NCBI RefSeq assembly: GCF_031846505.1
Contig: NZ_JAVRHP010000097.1
Location: 1 to 11,479, forward strand
DNA length: 11,479 nucleotides
Source of the DNA: Autumnicola edwardsiae
Lineage (GTDB): Bacteria > Bacteroidota > Bacteroidia > Flavobacteriales > Flavobacteriaceae
Direction of reading: 5' to 3'
In this document: piece after piece, positions 1 to 5,629 of the stretch
Position numbering within the stretch: position 1 is the stretch's first letter
Layout: the number at the start of each line of letters is the position of its first letter
Notes under the pieces: model-generated
What the model saw: only the letters and a program-made list of their open reading frames with translations
The model's database searches: none
What the model was told of the DNA's origin: nothing
Program-made: the position numbers and the translations under genes

Positions 1-98
1 AAGACTTATTTACGCTCAGGTATTTCCTATCGGTTTACTAGGTTTTGAAGCTTATTTTTCCGTAATTTTAAAAATTGAACACTAAAAAACACACTAAT
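1..98 (+). promoter_or_regulatory. Leader of the peroxiredoxin gene; promoter only weakly visible
   Basis: No gene is visible here. For the Bacteroidota promoter (TTG, 17-23 bases, TAnnTTTG) the best fits are imperfect: TTTTG at 43-47 followed after 15 bases by TAATTTTA at 63-70 (one mismatch to the -7 box), or TATTTTTC at 53-60. Either would give a short leader before the ATG at 99. No Shine-Dalgarno sequence precedes that ATG, which is normal for this phylum. The true promoter could lie upstream of the window. Confidence 0.25.
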
Positions 99-740
99 AT
101 GAGCGATTTAAAATTAGGAGACAAAGCACCAAACTTTGATGCGGAAACATCGGAAGGTAAAATTAATTTTTACGAATTTCTTGGCGACGGATGGGGTATT
201 CTATTCTCCCACCCTGCAGATTACACCCCGGTTTGTACTACCGAACTCGGAGTTACAGCGAAATATAAGGAAAAATTTGAGAAACGTGACGTTAAGGTCA
301 TGGCCCTGAGTGTAGACGGAGTGGAATCTCATAAGGGTTGGATAGAAGATATTAACAGCACACAGGATACCACGGTAAATTTTCCAATTATCGCAGATGA
401 GGACAGGAAAATTGCCAATTTGTATGGTATGATCCATCCAAAAGCAGATAATACCCTCACCGTGAGATCTGTTTTTATTATAGACCCCGAAAAAACTATC
501 AAGCTAATGATCACCTATCCTGCAAGTACAGGAAGGAATTTTGATGAATTACTACGTGTGATTGATTCATTGCAATTAACAGCAAATCACAAAGTAGCGA
601 CACCTGCAAACTGGAAAAATGGAGAAGACGTGGTTATAAGTCCGGCAATTTCCAGTGAAGATGCTAAGGATATTTTCCCGAAAGGATTTAAAGAAGTAAA
701 ACCTTACCTAAGAATGACCCCGCAGCCAGACAAGCAATAA
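99..740 (+). CDS. 1-Cys peroxiredoxin, Prx6-type (AhpC/TSA family)
   Basis: Thioredoxin-fold peroxidase that reduces hydrogen peroxide and organic hydroperoxides in the cytoplasm (family knowledge). With the ATG at 99 it has 213 residues, normal for the Prx6 group. The peroxidatic site is HPADYTPVCTTE, with Pro39, Thr43 and Cys46; the conserved Arg is Arg123 in TVRSVFIID. The segments SVDGVESHKGWIEDI, YPASTGRNFDE and a C-terminal extension with TPANWKNGEDVVI are Prx6 hallmarks. Cys46 is the only cysteine, so no resolving cysteine exists and an external thiol must reduce the enzyme. A longer frame opens at a TTG (position 75), but its eight extra residues precede the normal family N-terminus, so I prefer 99. 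It ends at a hairpin shared with the convergent gene. The family call is secure; the reductant is unknown. Confidence 0.95.
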   Translation: MSDLKLGDKAPNFDAETSEGKINFYEFLGDGWGILFSHPADYTPVCTTELGVTAKYKEKFEKRDVKVMALSVDGVESHKGWIEDINSTQDTTVNFPIIADEDRKIANLYGMIHPKADNTLTVRSVFIIDPEKTIKLMITYPASTGRNFDELLRVIDSLQLTANHKVATPANWKNGEDVVISPAISSEDAKDIFPKGFKEVKPYLRMTPQPDKQ

Positions 741-761
741 TTTGCAAAGGATTATAGAAGT

Positions 762-790
762 AAAAAGCTGCCGAAATTCGGCAGCTTTTT
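762..790. terminator. Bidirectional intrinsic terminator between two convergent genes
   Basis: Perfect 12-bp inverted repeat: AAAAAGCTGCCG (762-773), loop AAATT, CGGCAGCTTTTT (779-790). The GC-rich core flanked by A and T runs gives a U-tract on both strands. It lies 21 bases after the peroxiredoxin stop and directly abuts the stop codon of the - strand gene (791-793), so both convergent transcripts can end here. Confidence 0.92.
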
Positions 791-1336
791 TTATATCCAG
801 TCCCTTCGTTTCTTCAAATGTTCTATATGTGCATAGTGATGCCTACCATGCCACGCATACATCGCAAGACATTCTAAAAGGCTACACTCCCTCCCGTTTT
901 CGGGGTGACGGAATGTTCTTCTATAATCGCCTGGCTCCATGCCTTCAAGTAAAAATACCCATTTTGCATGCAAGGCTTTAATATTATCCAGAGAGAGACC
1001 TATGGGTGCGGTTTTGCTATCAAAAAGTATTGCATAAGCTTTTTCATCATAAGCCTTTATTAACGGATTGTCCTCTGTTAAAGCCCATTTAAACCGAATA
1101 TAGGCATGGCTATGGCTATCTGCCATGTGATGAATTAGCTGTCTTACCGTCCAGCCTTCCGGCCTGTACGCCGCATCCAGTTGTTGTTCACTAAGTTTCT
1201 TTACCAGATCTTGAAGCCTTAAAGGAAAGTCTGCAATATCGCCAATCCAGTCCTGAATATAATTCTCAGGACGGCACTCCGGAAAATACATTTTTCCGAT
1301 GGGATATTTTAATAATTCCAATTGTTCCGAAGTCAT
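791..1336 (-). CDS. YfiT/BstA-type DinB-fold putative bacillithiol transferase
   Basis: Member of the DinB-like four-helix, metal-binding family, YfiT branch, which transfers bacillithiol to electrophiles for detoxification in the cytoplasm (family knowledge; the substrate here is unknown). It has 181 residues, the usual length. The N-terminal LKYPIGKMYFPE, then YRPEGWTVRQLIHHMADSHSHAYIRFK (residues 57-83) and AWHGRHHYAHIEHL (161-174) are diagnostic. His70, His163 and His167 have the spacing I recall for the three metal-ligand histidines of Bacillus subtilis YfiT. The ATG at 1336 fits the family N-terminus. Its mRNA start is puzzling: a terminator hairpin ends only about 8 bases upstream, leaving no room for a promoter in between. 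Expression must come from read-through or from a promoter before the hairpin. An older annotation for such proteins is putative metal-dependent hydrolase. Confidence 0.88.
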   Translation of the reverse strand: MTSEQLELLKYPIGKMYFPECRPENYIQDWIGDIADFPLRLQDLVKKLSEQQLDAAYRPEGWTVRQLIHHMADSHSHAYIRFKWALTEDNPLIKAYDEKAYAILFDSKTAPIGLSLDNIKALHAKWVFLLEGMEPGDYRRTFRHPENGRECSLLECLAMYAWHGRHHYAHIEHLKKRRDWI

Positions 1337-1342
1337 TCCTAA

Positions 1343-1376
1343 AGATAAAAAAACGTGCTGAAAAAATCAGCACGTT
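1343..1376 (-). terminator. Strong intrinsic terminator just before the yfiT-like start
   Basis: On the - strand AACGTGCTGA (1376-1367), loop TTTTT, TCAGCACGTT (1361-1352) forms a perfect 10-bp stem, followed by a T-run down to about 1344. It should end the prolyl isomerase transcript, whose stop is 76 bases upstream. The T-run finishes about 8 bases before the ATG of the next gene, so it can equally act as an attenuator in that gene's leader. Confidence 0.88.
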
Positions 1377-1382
1377 CTATCT

Positions 1383-1442
1383 TCAAATTATTTGTTTCCT
1401 GCACAAGATGCAGGTCGATATTTGCCAATTTTCGGCACTCAT
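1383..1442 (-). CDS. Possible 19-residue small ORF with a C-x-x-C motif
   Basis: On the - strand an ATG lies 9 bases beyond the prolyl isomerase stop codon. It opens a frame encoding MSAENWQISTCILCRKQII, whose TGA stop falls 6 bases before the terminator stem. The two Cys codons form the arms of a small hairpin, CCTGCA-TCTTG-TGCAGG (1414-1398). It could be a leader peptide for the downstream yfiT-like gene, a tiny metal-binding protein, or a chance frame. I do not recognise it, and 19 codons can easily arise by chance. No promoter of its own is evident. Confidence 0.25.
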   Translation of the reverse strand: MSAENWQISTCILCRKQII

Positions 1443-1451
1443 TAAATTCGG

Positions 1452-2384
1452 TTACTTCACATCCATAAGTTCAACATCAAACACCAAAGCAGCATTTGGA
1501 GGAATAACCCCTCCTGCCCCACGTTCTCCATAGCCAAGATGGGAAGGTATTACAAACCTTGCCTCATCGCCAACCTGCAGCATCTGGATACCTTCGTCCC
1601 AGCCTTTTATAACGTGGCCCACTCCAATAGGAAATTCAATTGGCTGTTTTCTTTTATAAGAAGAATCGAAAACAGTACCATCGGTAAGCATACCTTTATA
1701 ATGTACAGAAACAGTCTTCCCTTTTTCAGCTCTTGGACCGTCTCCCTTTTTCTCAATTTTATATCGCAGTCCGCTTTCGGTCTTTTCAAAACCCTGGGAA
1801 ATTTCGCCAAGAAGCTCTTCCTGCTGCTTTTTTGCCGCAGCTTCACGTTCTGCTTTTGCTCCGTTAAATTGTCTGAAAGATTCTACCGCATTAAAACTTT
1901 TGGCAGCTTCTCCTTCTCTTATAATTTCCAGCTTTTCAATTTTATCTCCCTGGGAAATTTTATCAACCACGTCCTGTCCTTCCACTACATTTCCAAAAAC
2001 GGTATGTTTCCCGTCCAGCCATGGCGTTGCACCATGAGTGATAAAAAACTGACTCCCATTGGTTCCCGGGCCGGCATTAGCCATAGAAAGTGTTCCCGGC
2101 GAGTCGTGTTTCAAATCCGGATGTATTTCATCCTCGAACTGATAACCCGGACCTCCCGAGCCTGTACCTTGAGGATCTCCTCCTTGCACCATAAAATCGG
2201 GAATCACACGGTGAAATTTCAAACCGTCGTAATACGGCTTCCCCTGTGGAATTGCATCATTTTCTATGTTACCTTCAGCAAGACCAACAAAGTTACCGAC
2301 TGTTCCAGGTGTCTTTTCAAATTCTAAACTGACTAAAATTTCACCTTTTGAAGTGTGAAATTTAGCATATAAACCATTATCCAT
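1452..2384 (-). CDS. Cyclophilin-FKBP fusion peptidyl-prolyl cis-trans isomerase
   Basis: Two unrelated prolyl isomerase folds in one 310-residue protein, with no signal peptide, so probably a cytoplasmic folding factor. Residues 1-160 are cyclophilin: FHRVIPDFMVQGGDP (58-71, catalytic Arg59, Phe64, Gln67), MANAGPGTNGSQFFIT (101-116) and PWLDGKHTVFG with Trp122. Residues about 160-202 are a charged Ala/Glu/Lys-rich linker, probably helical. Residues 203-310 are FKBP, with Tyr229, Phe239-Asp240, Phe251, Val258-Ile259, Trp262, Tyr285 and Phe302 matching the FK506-pocket positions of FKBP12. Both active sites look intact. Dual-family immunophilins of this order have been reported from flavobacteria and some other lineages (from memory). 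The ATG at 2384 lies 23 bases after a perfect -7 box, so the gene probably has its own promoter. Confidence 0.95.
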   Translation of the reverse strand: MDNGLYAKFHTSKGEILVSLEFEKTPGTVGNFVGLAEGNIENDAIPQGKPYYDGLKFHRVIPDFMVQGGDPQGTGSGGPGYQFEDEIHPDLKHDSPGTLSMANAGPGTNGSQFFITHGATPWLDGKHTVFGNVVEGQDVVDKISQGDKIEKLEIIREGEAAKSFNAVESFRQFNGAKAEREAAAKKQQEELLGEISQGFEKTESGLRYKIEKKGDGPRAEKGKTVSVHYKGMLTDGTVFDSSYKRKQPIEFPIGVGHVIKGWDEGIQMLQVGDEARFVIPSHLGYGERGAGGVIPPNAALVFDVELMDVK

Positions 2385-2407
2385 TTTTTCTGTTTTTTAT
2401 TGAAATG

Positions 2408-2415
2408 CAAAGATA
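2408..2415 (-). promoter_or_regulatory. Promoter -7 box of the prolyl isomerase gene
   Basis: TATCTTTG on the - strand is a perfect match to the Bacteroidota -7 element TAnnTTTG, 23 bases before the ATG at 2384. The -33 element is poor (TTTAG around 2435-2439). It falls in the descending arm of the hairpin at 2433-2466. Confidence 0.65.
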
Positions 2416-2432
2416 CCGAAATAAAGTTTTAA

Positions 2433-2466
2433 GGCTAAAGGTTGAATGAAAAACAGGCCTTTAACC
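2433..2466 (-). terminator. Possible terminator hairpin downstream of the amidohydrolase
   Basis: In - strand RNA, GGUUAAAGG (2466-2458) pairs with CCUUUAGCC (2441-2433), including one G-U pair, around a 16-base loop. The tract after it is only UUAAAACUUU, so termination may be weak. A second, smaller hairpin, TGAGATA-TTTGT-TATCTCA (2518-2500), lies closer to the amidohydrolase stop. The stretch between the two genes (2385-2523) shows nothing else. Confidence 0.4.
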
Positions 2467-2523
2467 TCATCGGAAATATCTTCAGAAGCCGAAAGTTAAT
2501 GAGATAACAAATATCTCAATTGA

Positions 2524-4152
2524 TTAAAACACCTTCTCTCCGTTAACATATGTTTCCAGTACTTTTATTCCCGGAATATTTTCAGCTTTCACTTTCATTA
2601 TATCCTGATCCAGAACAATAAAATCGGCAAATTTTCCTTTTTCAATGCTGCCCTTTTCATCTTCTTCAAAATTGCTGAAAGCCGCCCAGATAGTCATCCC
2701 ACGCAGGGTTTCTTCCCGCGAAAGCGCTTCATTAGCCATAAATCCTCCTTCCGGGTAATTCTCTGTATCCTGCCTTGTGACAGCGGCATAAAAAGTAAGA
2801 AACGGACTAACCTCTTCTACCGGAAAGTCTGTTCCCAAAGCAATAATTCCGGCCTGGTCCAGTAATTTCTTATAAGCGTAGGCACCTTTAAGCCGTTCTT
2901 GACCCAACCGCTCTTCAGCCCAATACATATCGCTCGTCGCATGTGTAGGCTGTACAGAAGGAATTATATTTTTACTAAAGTATTTAAAATCTTCCTCATC
3001 GATTACCTGCGAATGTTCTACCCGCCATCTTCTGTCTTCTCCTTCGCTCAGCAATTCATCATAGGTTTTTAGAACAAGATAATTAGCCGAATCTCCTATT
3101 GCGTGGGTATTCAGCTGAAATTCTGAAGCGGCAATTCTTCTTGCTGTTTCTTCAAAATCTTCTATTGGTGAAAGCAAGGCTCCAAAATGCGAAGGCCTGT
3201 CTGTATATTCTTCTTTAAGGGCAGCTCCCCGTGAACCCAGCGCTCCGTCTCCGTAGAACTTAATGGAGCGAACATTCAGCCGATCTGTTTTATACGGTCC
3301 CTTTTCCAGGAAAAAGTCCAGATTTTCTTCGGTATTGCTAATCATCGCATAGATACGGATCTTTAAATCTCCTTCTTCATGGAGGTTGTCCATAAGTTCT
3401 ATGGTGTTCTTGTCGATTCCTGCATCAACCACGGTAGTAAGACCGTATTTAAAGCAAATATCCTGGGCCGCCATTAAAGCTGTGGTTTGTTCTTCTGTGG
3501 TCGGTTCGGGCTGTGCGTTTGTGACAAGACTCATGGGATTATCTACTATTATCCCGGTAAGCCTTCCGCTTTTTTGTTCAATATCGCCACCTTCAAAAGG
3601 AGTTTCTGTGGTGATTCCGGCAGCATCAAGCGCTGCCTGATTAGCAAGTAAAGCATGCCCGTCTATACGGGTAACCGCTATGGGGGTATCGGGAAACAGG
3701 CGGTCCAACGTATCTTTTGTTGGAAATTCTTTGTTCTCCCAATCATTCTGGTCCCATCCTCTTCCTGTAATAAAATCTACCGCATTTTTCTGCTGAAACT
3801 CAACAATTCTGGTAATTACTTCCTCAAAACTTTCTGTTCCCGTAAGATCTACCCTGTTTTGCTGAAGTCCCAACCTGTAGAAATGTGCATGAGCATCTAT
3901 AAAACCCGGAAAAACAGCCTTTCCTCCTGCATTATAATTTTCTGAAACTTCATATTTCTCCCTAAGTTCTTCAGAAGAACCAACTGCCAGAAATTTTCCA
4001 TCCCTCACTACAAACGCTTCAGCTTTACTAAAACTACTATCCACAGTATAAATTTCAGCATTAAAAACCAGAAGGTCTGCAGGTTCCTTTTCTGTTGAAT
4101 CACATGCAGTTGAAATAACAGCAAGGATCAGGATAAATAAAATTTTTTTCAT
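2524..4152 (-). CDS. Lipoprotein amidohydrolase, Amidohydrolase_3 (YtcJ-like) family
   Basis: TIM-barrel metal-dependent hydrolase anchored as a lipoprotein, so it acts in the periplasm or at the outer membrane. From the ATG at 4152 it has 542 residues. The N-terminus MKKILFILILAVISTAC is a lipoprotein signal with Cys17 as the lipid-modified residue. The metal-site motifs are in order: FPGFIDAHAHF (His88, His90), KFYGDGALGSRGA (Lys298), THAIGD (His350), RVEHSQ (His380) and GTDFP (Asp442). The C-terminal KGKFADFIVLDQD closes the small beta domain. A longer frame begins at a TTG (4170), but that codon overlaps the -7 box, so 4152 is the better start. Relatives include N-substituted formamide deformylase and many uncharacterised YtcJ-like enzymes; the substrate cannot be read from the sequence. 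No transporter or catabolic partner sits beside it. Confidence 0.92.
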   Translation of the reverse strand: MKKILFILILAVISTACDSTEKEPADLLVFNAEIYTVDSSFSKAEAFVVRDGKFLAVGSSEELREKYEVSENYNAGGKAVFPGFIDAHAHFYRLGLQQNRVDLTGTESFEEVITRIVEFQQKNAVDFITGRGWDQNDWENKEFPTKDTLDRLFPDTPIAVTRIDGHALLANQAALDAAGITTETPFEGGDIEQKSGRLTGIIVDNPMSLVTNAQPEPTTEEQTTALMAAQDICFKYGLTTVVDAGIDKNTIELMDNLHEEGDLKIRIYAMISNTEENLDFFLEKGPYKTDRLNVRSIKFYGDGALGSRGAALKEEYTDRPSHFGALLSPIEDFEETARRIAASEFQLNTHAIGDSANYLVLKTYDELLSEGEDRRWRVEHSQVIDEEDFKYFSKNIIPSVQPTHATSDMYWAEERLGQERLKGAYAYKKLLDQAGIIALGTDFPVEEVSPFLTFYAAVTRQDTENYPEGGFMANEALSREETLRGMTIWAAFSNFEEDEKGSIEKGKFADFIVLDQDIMKVKAENIPGIKVLETYVNGEKVF

Positions 4153-4167
4153 GAATTCAATTTTGTG

Positions 4168-4175
4168 CAAAAATA
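4168..4175 (-). promoter_or_regulatory. Promoter -7 box of the amidohydrolase gene, overlapping a terminator tail
   Basis: TATTTTTG on the - strand matches TAnnTTTG perfectly and ends 15 bases before the ATG at 4152, implying a very short leader. It starts at the base next to the terminator stem, so the same T-rich stretch serves as the U-tract of the upstream gene. This placement argues against the TTG start at 4170. A near -33 (TTTC, 4194-4191) lies in the hairpin loop. Confidence 0.55.
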
Positions 4176-4205
4176 GAAAATACGCCCGATGAAAGGCGTA
4201 TTTTC
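4176..4205 (-). terminator. Intrinsic terminator of the PiT-family permease gene
   Basis: Perfect 11-bp stem: GAAAATACGCC (4205-4195 on the - strand), loop TTTCATCG, GGCGTATTTTC (4186-4176), followed by TATTTTTG. It lies 43 bases beyond the permease stop codon. Confidence 0.85.
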
Positions 4206-4248
4206 TGAATTATAAGTTCATTTGCAGTCTGAAATATTTTGAGAAAGG

Positions 4249-5373
4249 TTAGAATCCCATTGCTTCCCCAATAGCAGAACGAATATCTGGATTTGCCGCT
4301 GCGGCCAGGGCAATTGATACAAAGAGGCCTATCATTGCATAGGAAAAATCTTTAAAGATCATTTTACCGGCTTTCTTGCGATGCTTCTTCCCTTTCTTTT
4401 TACGGGCAAGGCTAATAGCGATTTCCCGTCCTCCAATAACCCCAAGGAAAACCCAGGTTGTACTCATTGGTACGGTACTAATAAATAGCTTATAAATAAG
4501 CATTACCACATAAATTAGATCCACTAGTGTTGCAGCCCGAATATCAGAAATACGAGTCTTTTCACTTACCACTTGCTGAATTTTATCGCCGCGCAGGTAA
4601 AATAAAAGGCCAAGACCTAAAAATATTGTAAGAGAGAAAACAGTAAACTGAAAAACATCCAGCTGTCTTGGGAGGAAAACGGCAATATTCGCACCGTCCT
4701 GCATTACCCATACACCCCATAGCGTACCACTCACGATCCACTGTATTACCGTCCAGCTGTTGCTGAATTTCCTGCTTTTGAAATATTTTTTTATAAGGTT
4801 ATAGGAGAAATACCATACCAAAAAGGAGAGCACAAATGCCATAATATACCCGGTCCAGCTTTTCCATACCACAGAGGTAATACCTGATGTGTCTGCACTA
4901 AACACACTCAGGATCAAAAATGTTGTGGAAACCGGCATCCGTAACCTGGTAAGAATTAAGAGGATCAACGGAGCTATAATCTGAAAGAAGCTAAATCGCT
5001 CCGGATGTGGATATGCTGTACTTCCATCGGGTTTTAAAAGCCGCTGATAAGTTACATCTCCGTCAAAATGAAACCAGCTAAAAGTGACCACCGTCAAAAA
5101 AATTGTACCAACATAGATCCATAAAACCCACCATTTTTTTCCCCTGTTACTTTCAATAAAAGTTCCCAGGGATTGGATACTGTCGTTGGCCACGGTTGCA
5201 TAAGCTGCAAAAAAGAAGCCCAGCCACATTGCGGCCCGGCTGTTACCAGTGAAAATGCCGGCCATAATAATTCCTACAATTATAATTGCCAGGAAAGTCT
5301 TTTCCTGAACTAAAAAATCGAGGATGTTTAAGTAAGGTCGGTCGCGGTTAATCCGCCTGAATTTTTTTGCCAT
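4249..5373 (-). CDS. Divergent PiT-family (inorganic phosphate transporter-like) permease
   Basis: Integral inner-membrane protein of 374 residues with about nine or ten hydrophobic segments. It shows the duplicated architecture of the PiT family (phosphate permeases, and sulfate permease CysP). Half one carries AYATVANDSIQSLGT (57-71) and RMPVSTTFLILSVF (145-158). Half two carries MQDGANIAVFLPR (224-236) and VPMSTTWVFLGVIGGREIA (301-319). These parallel the GANDVANA and P-x-STTH repeats of canonical PiT proteins, but the first signature lacks the leading glycine, the second lacks the central Asp, and both STT motifs lack the following His. A basic loop, KKKGKKHRKK (325-334), precedes the last segment. 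Ion specificity cannot be assigned. The gene has its own promoter, palindrome and terminator; the barrel gene upstream ends at a separate terminator. The family call is fairly sure; phosphate transport is not. Confidence 0.82.
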   Translation of the reverse strand: MAKKFRRINRDRPYLNILDFLVQEKTFLAIIIVGIIMAGIFTGNSRAAMWLGFFFAAYATVANDSIQSLGTFIESNRGKKWWVLWIYVGTIFLTVVTFSWFHFDGDVTYQRLLKPDGSTAYPHPERFSFFQIIAPLILLILTRLRMPVSTTFLILSVFSADTSGITSVVWKSWTGYIMAFVLSFLVWYFSYNLIKKYFKSRKFSNSWTVIQWIVSGTLWGVWVMQDGANIAVFLPRQLDVFQFTVFSLTIFLGLGLLFYLRGDKIQQVVSEKTRISDIRAATLVDLIYVVMLIYKLFISTVPMSTTWVFLGVIGGREIAISLARKKKGKKHRKKAGKMIFKDFSYAMIGLFVSIALAAAANPDIRSAIGEAMGF

Positions 5374-5424
5374 TAGAATTTAGATTACTTCGTAACTAAG
5401 GTTTGGGTCCTTATTTTTCGGGTG

Positions 5425-5452
5425 CAATATTAACTTAAATTTAAGTTACCAA
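5425..5452 (-). promoter_or_regulatory. Probable promoter of the PiT-family permease
   Basis: On the - strand TTG (5452-5450, within CATTGG), a 17-base spacer and TAATATTG (5432-5425) match the Bacteroidota promoter with one mismatch in the -7 box. The leader to the ATG at 5373 would be about 45 bases. The spacer is almost wholly occupied by the palindrome at 5431-5448. Confidence 0.5.
5431..5448. promoter_or_regulatory. Perfect 18-bp palindrome, candidate operator of the permease gene
   Basis: TAACTTAAATTTAAGTTA is identical to its own reverse complement over all 18 bases, with no loop, as expected for a site bound by a dimeric regulator. It fills the spacer between the -33 and -7 elements and overlaps the -7 box by two bases, so binding would block RNA polymerase. 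The regulator is not identifiable from this window. Confidence 0.5.
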
Positions 5453-5561
5453 TGTTTACTAATTGTTAAGTAATGCTATTTGATGAAGATAATAATTTTC
5501 TGAAAAACAACATTTTAAGATCAGAATCCGGGCATTTTTAAAAACAGATTAGGTAAAAATG

Positions 5562-5582
5562 AAAAAAGCACCTTAACGGTGC
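5562..5582 (-). terminator. Intrinsic terminator of the TPR-barrel operon
   Basis: On the - strand GCACC (5582-5578), loop GTTAA, GGTGC (5572-5568) is followed by TTTTTTC. The stem extends through an imperfect A-T zone on the outside. It lies about 48 bases past the barrel stop codon at 5630. The rest of 5453-5561 shows no supported feature. Confidence 0.8.
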
Positions 5583-5629
5583 CTTTGTTTCATCATCCAA
5601 AAATTTTTATCTAATCCCGCTTAACTTTG

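Noticed and set aside
75..98. TTG-initiated N-terminal extension of the peroxiredoxin
   Set aside because: The eight added residues lie before the normal family N-terminus, and the ATG at 99 gives the expected length.
1539..2327. 262-codon open frame on the + strand, antisense to the prolyl isomerase
   Set aside because: It is the shadow of a gene with certain homology on the other strand; its Phe/Ser/Arg-rich composition matches no family.
4153..4170. TTG start giving a six-residue longer amidohydrolase
   Set aside because: The codon overlaps the -7 promoter box, and the ATG at 4152 gives a normal lipoprotein signal.
5473..5541. 22-residue + strand ORF upstream of the permease promoter
   Set aside because: No promoter or recognisable motif; a frame this short is expected by chance in AT-rich DNA.
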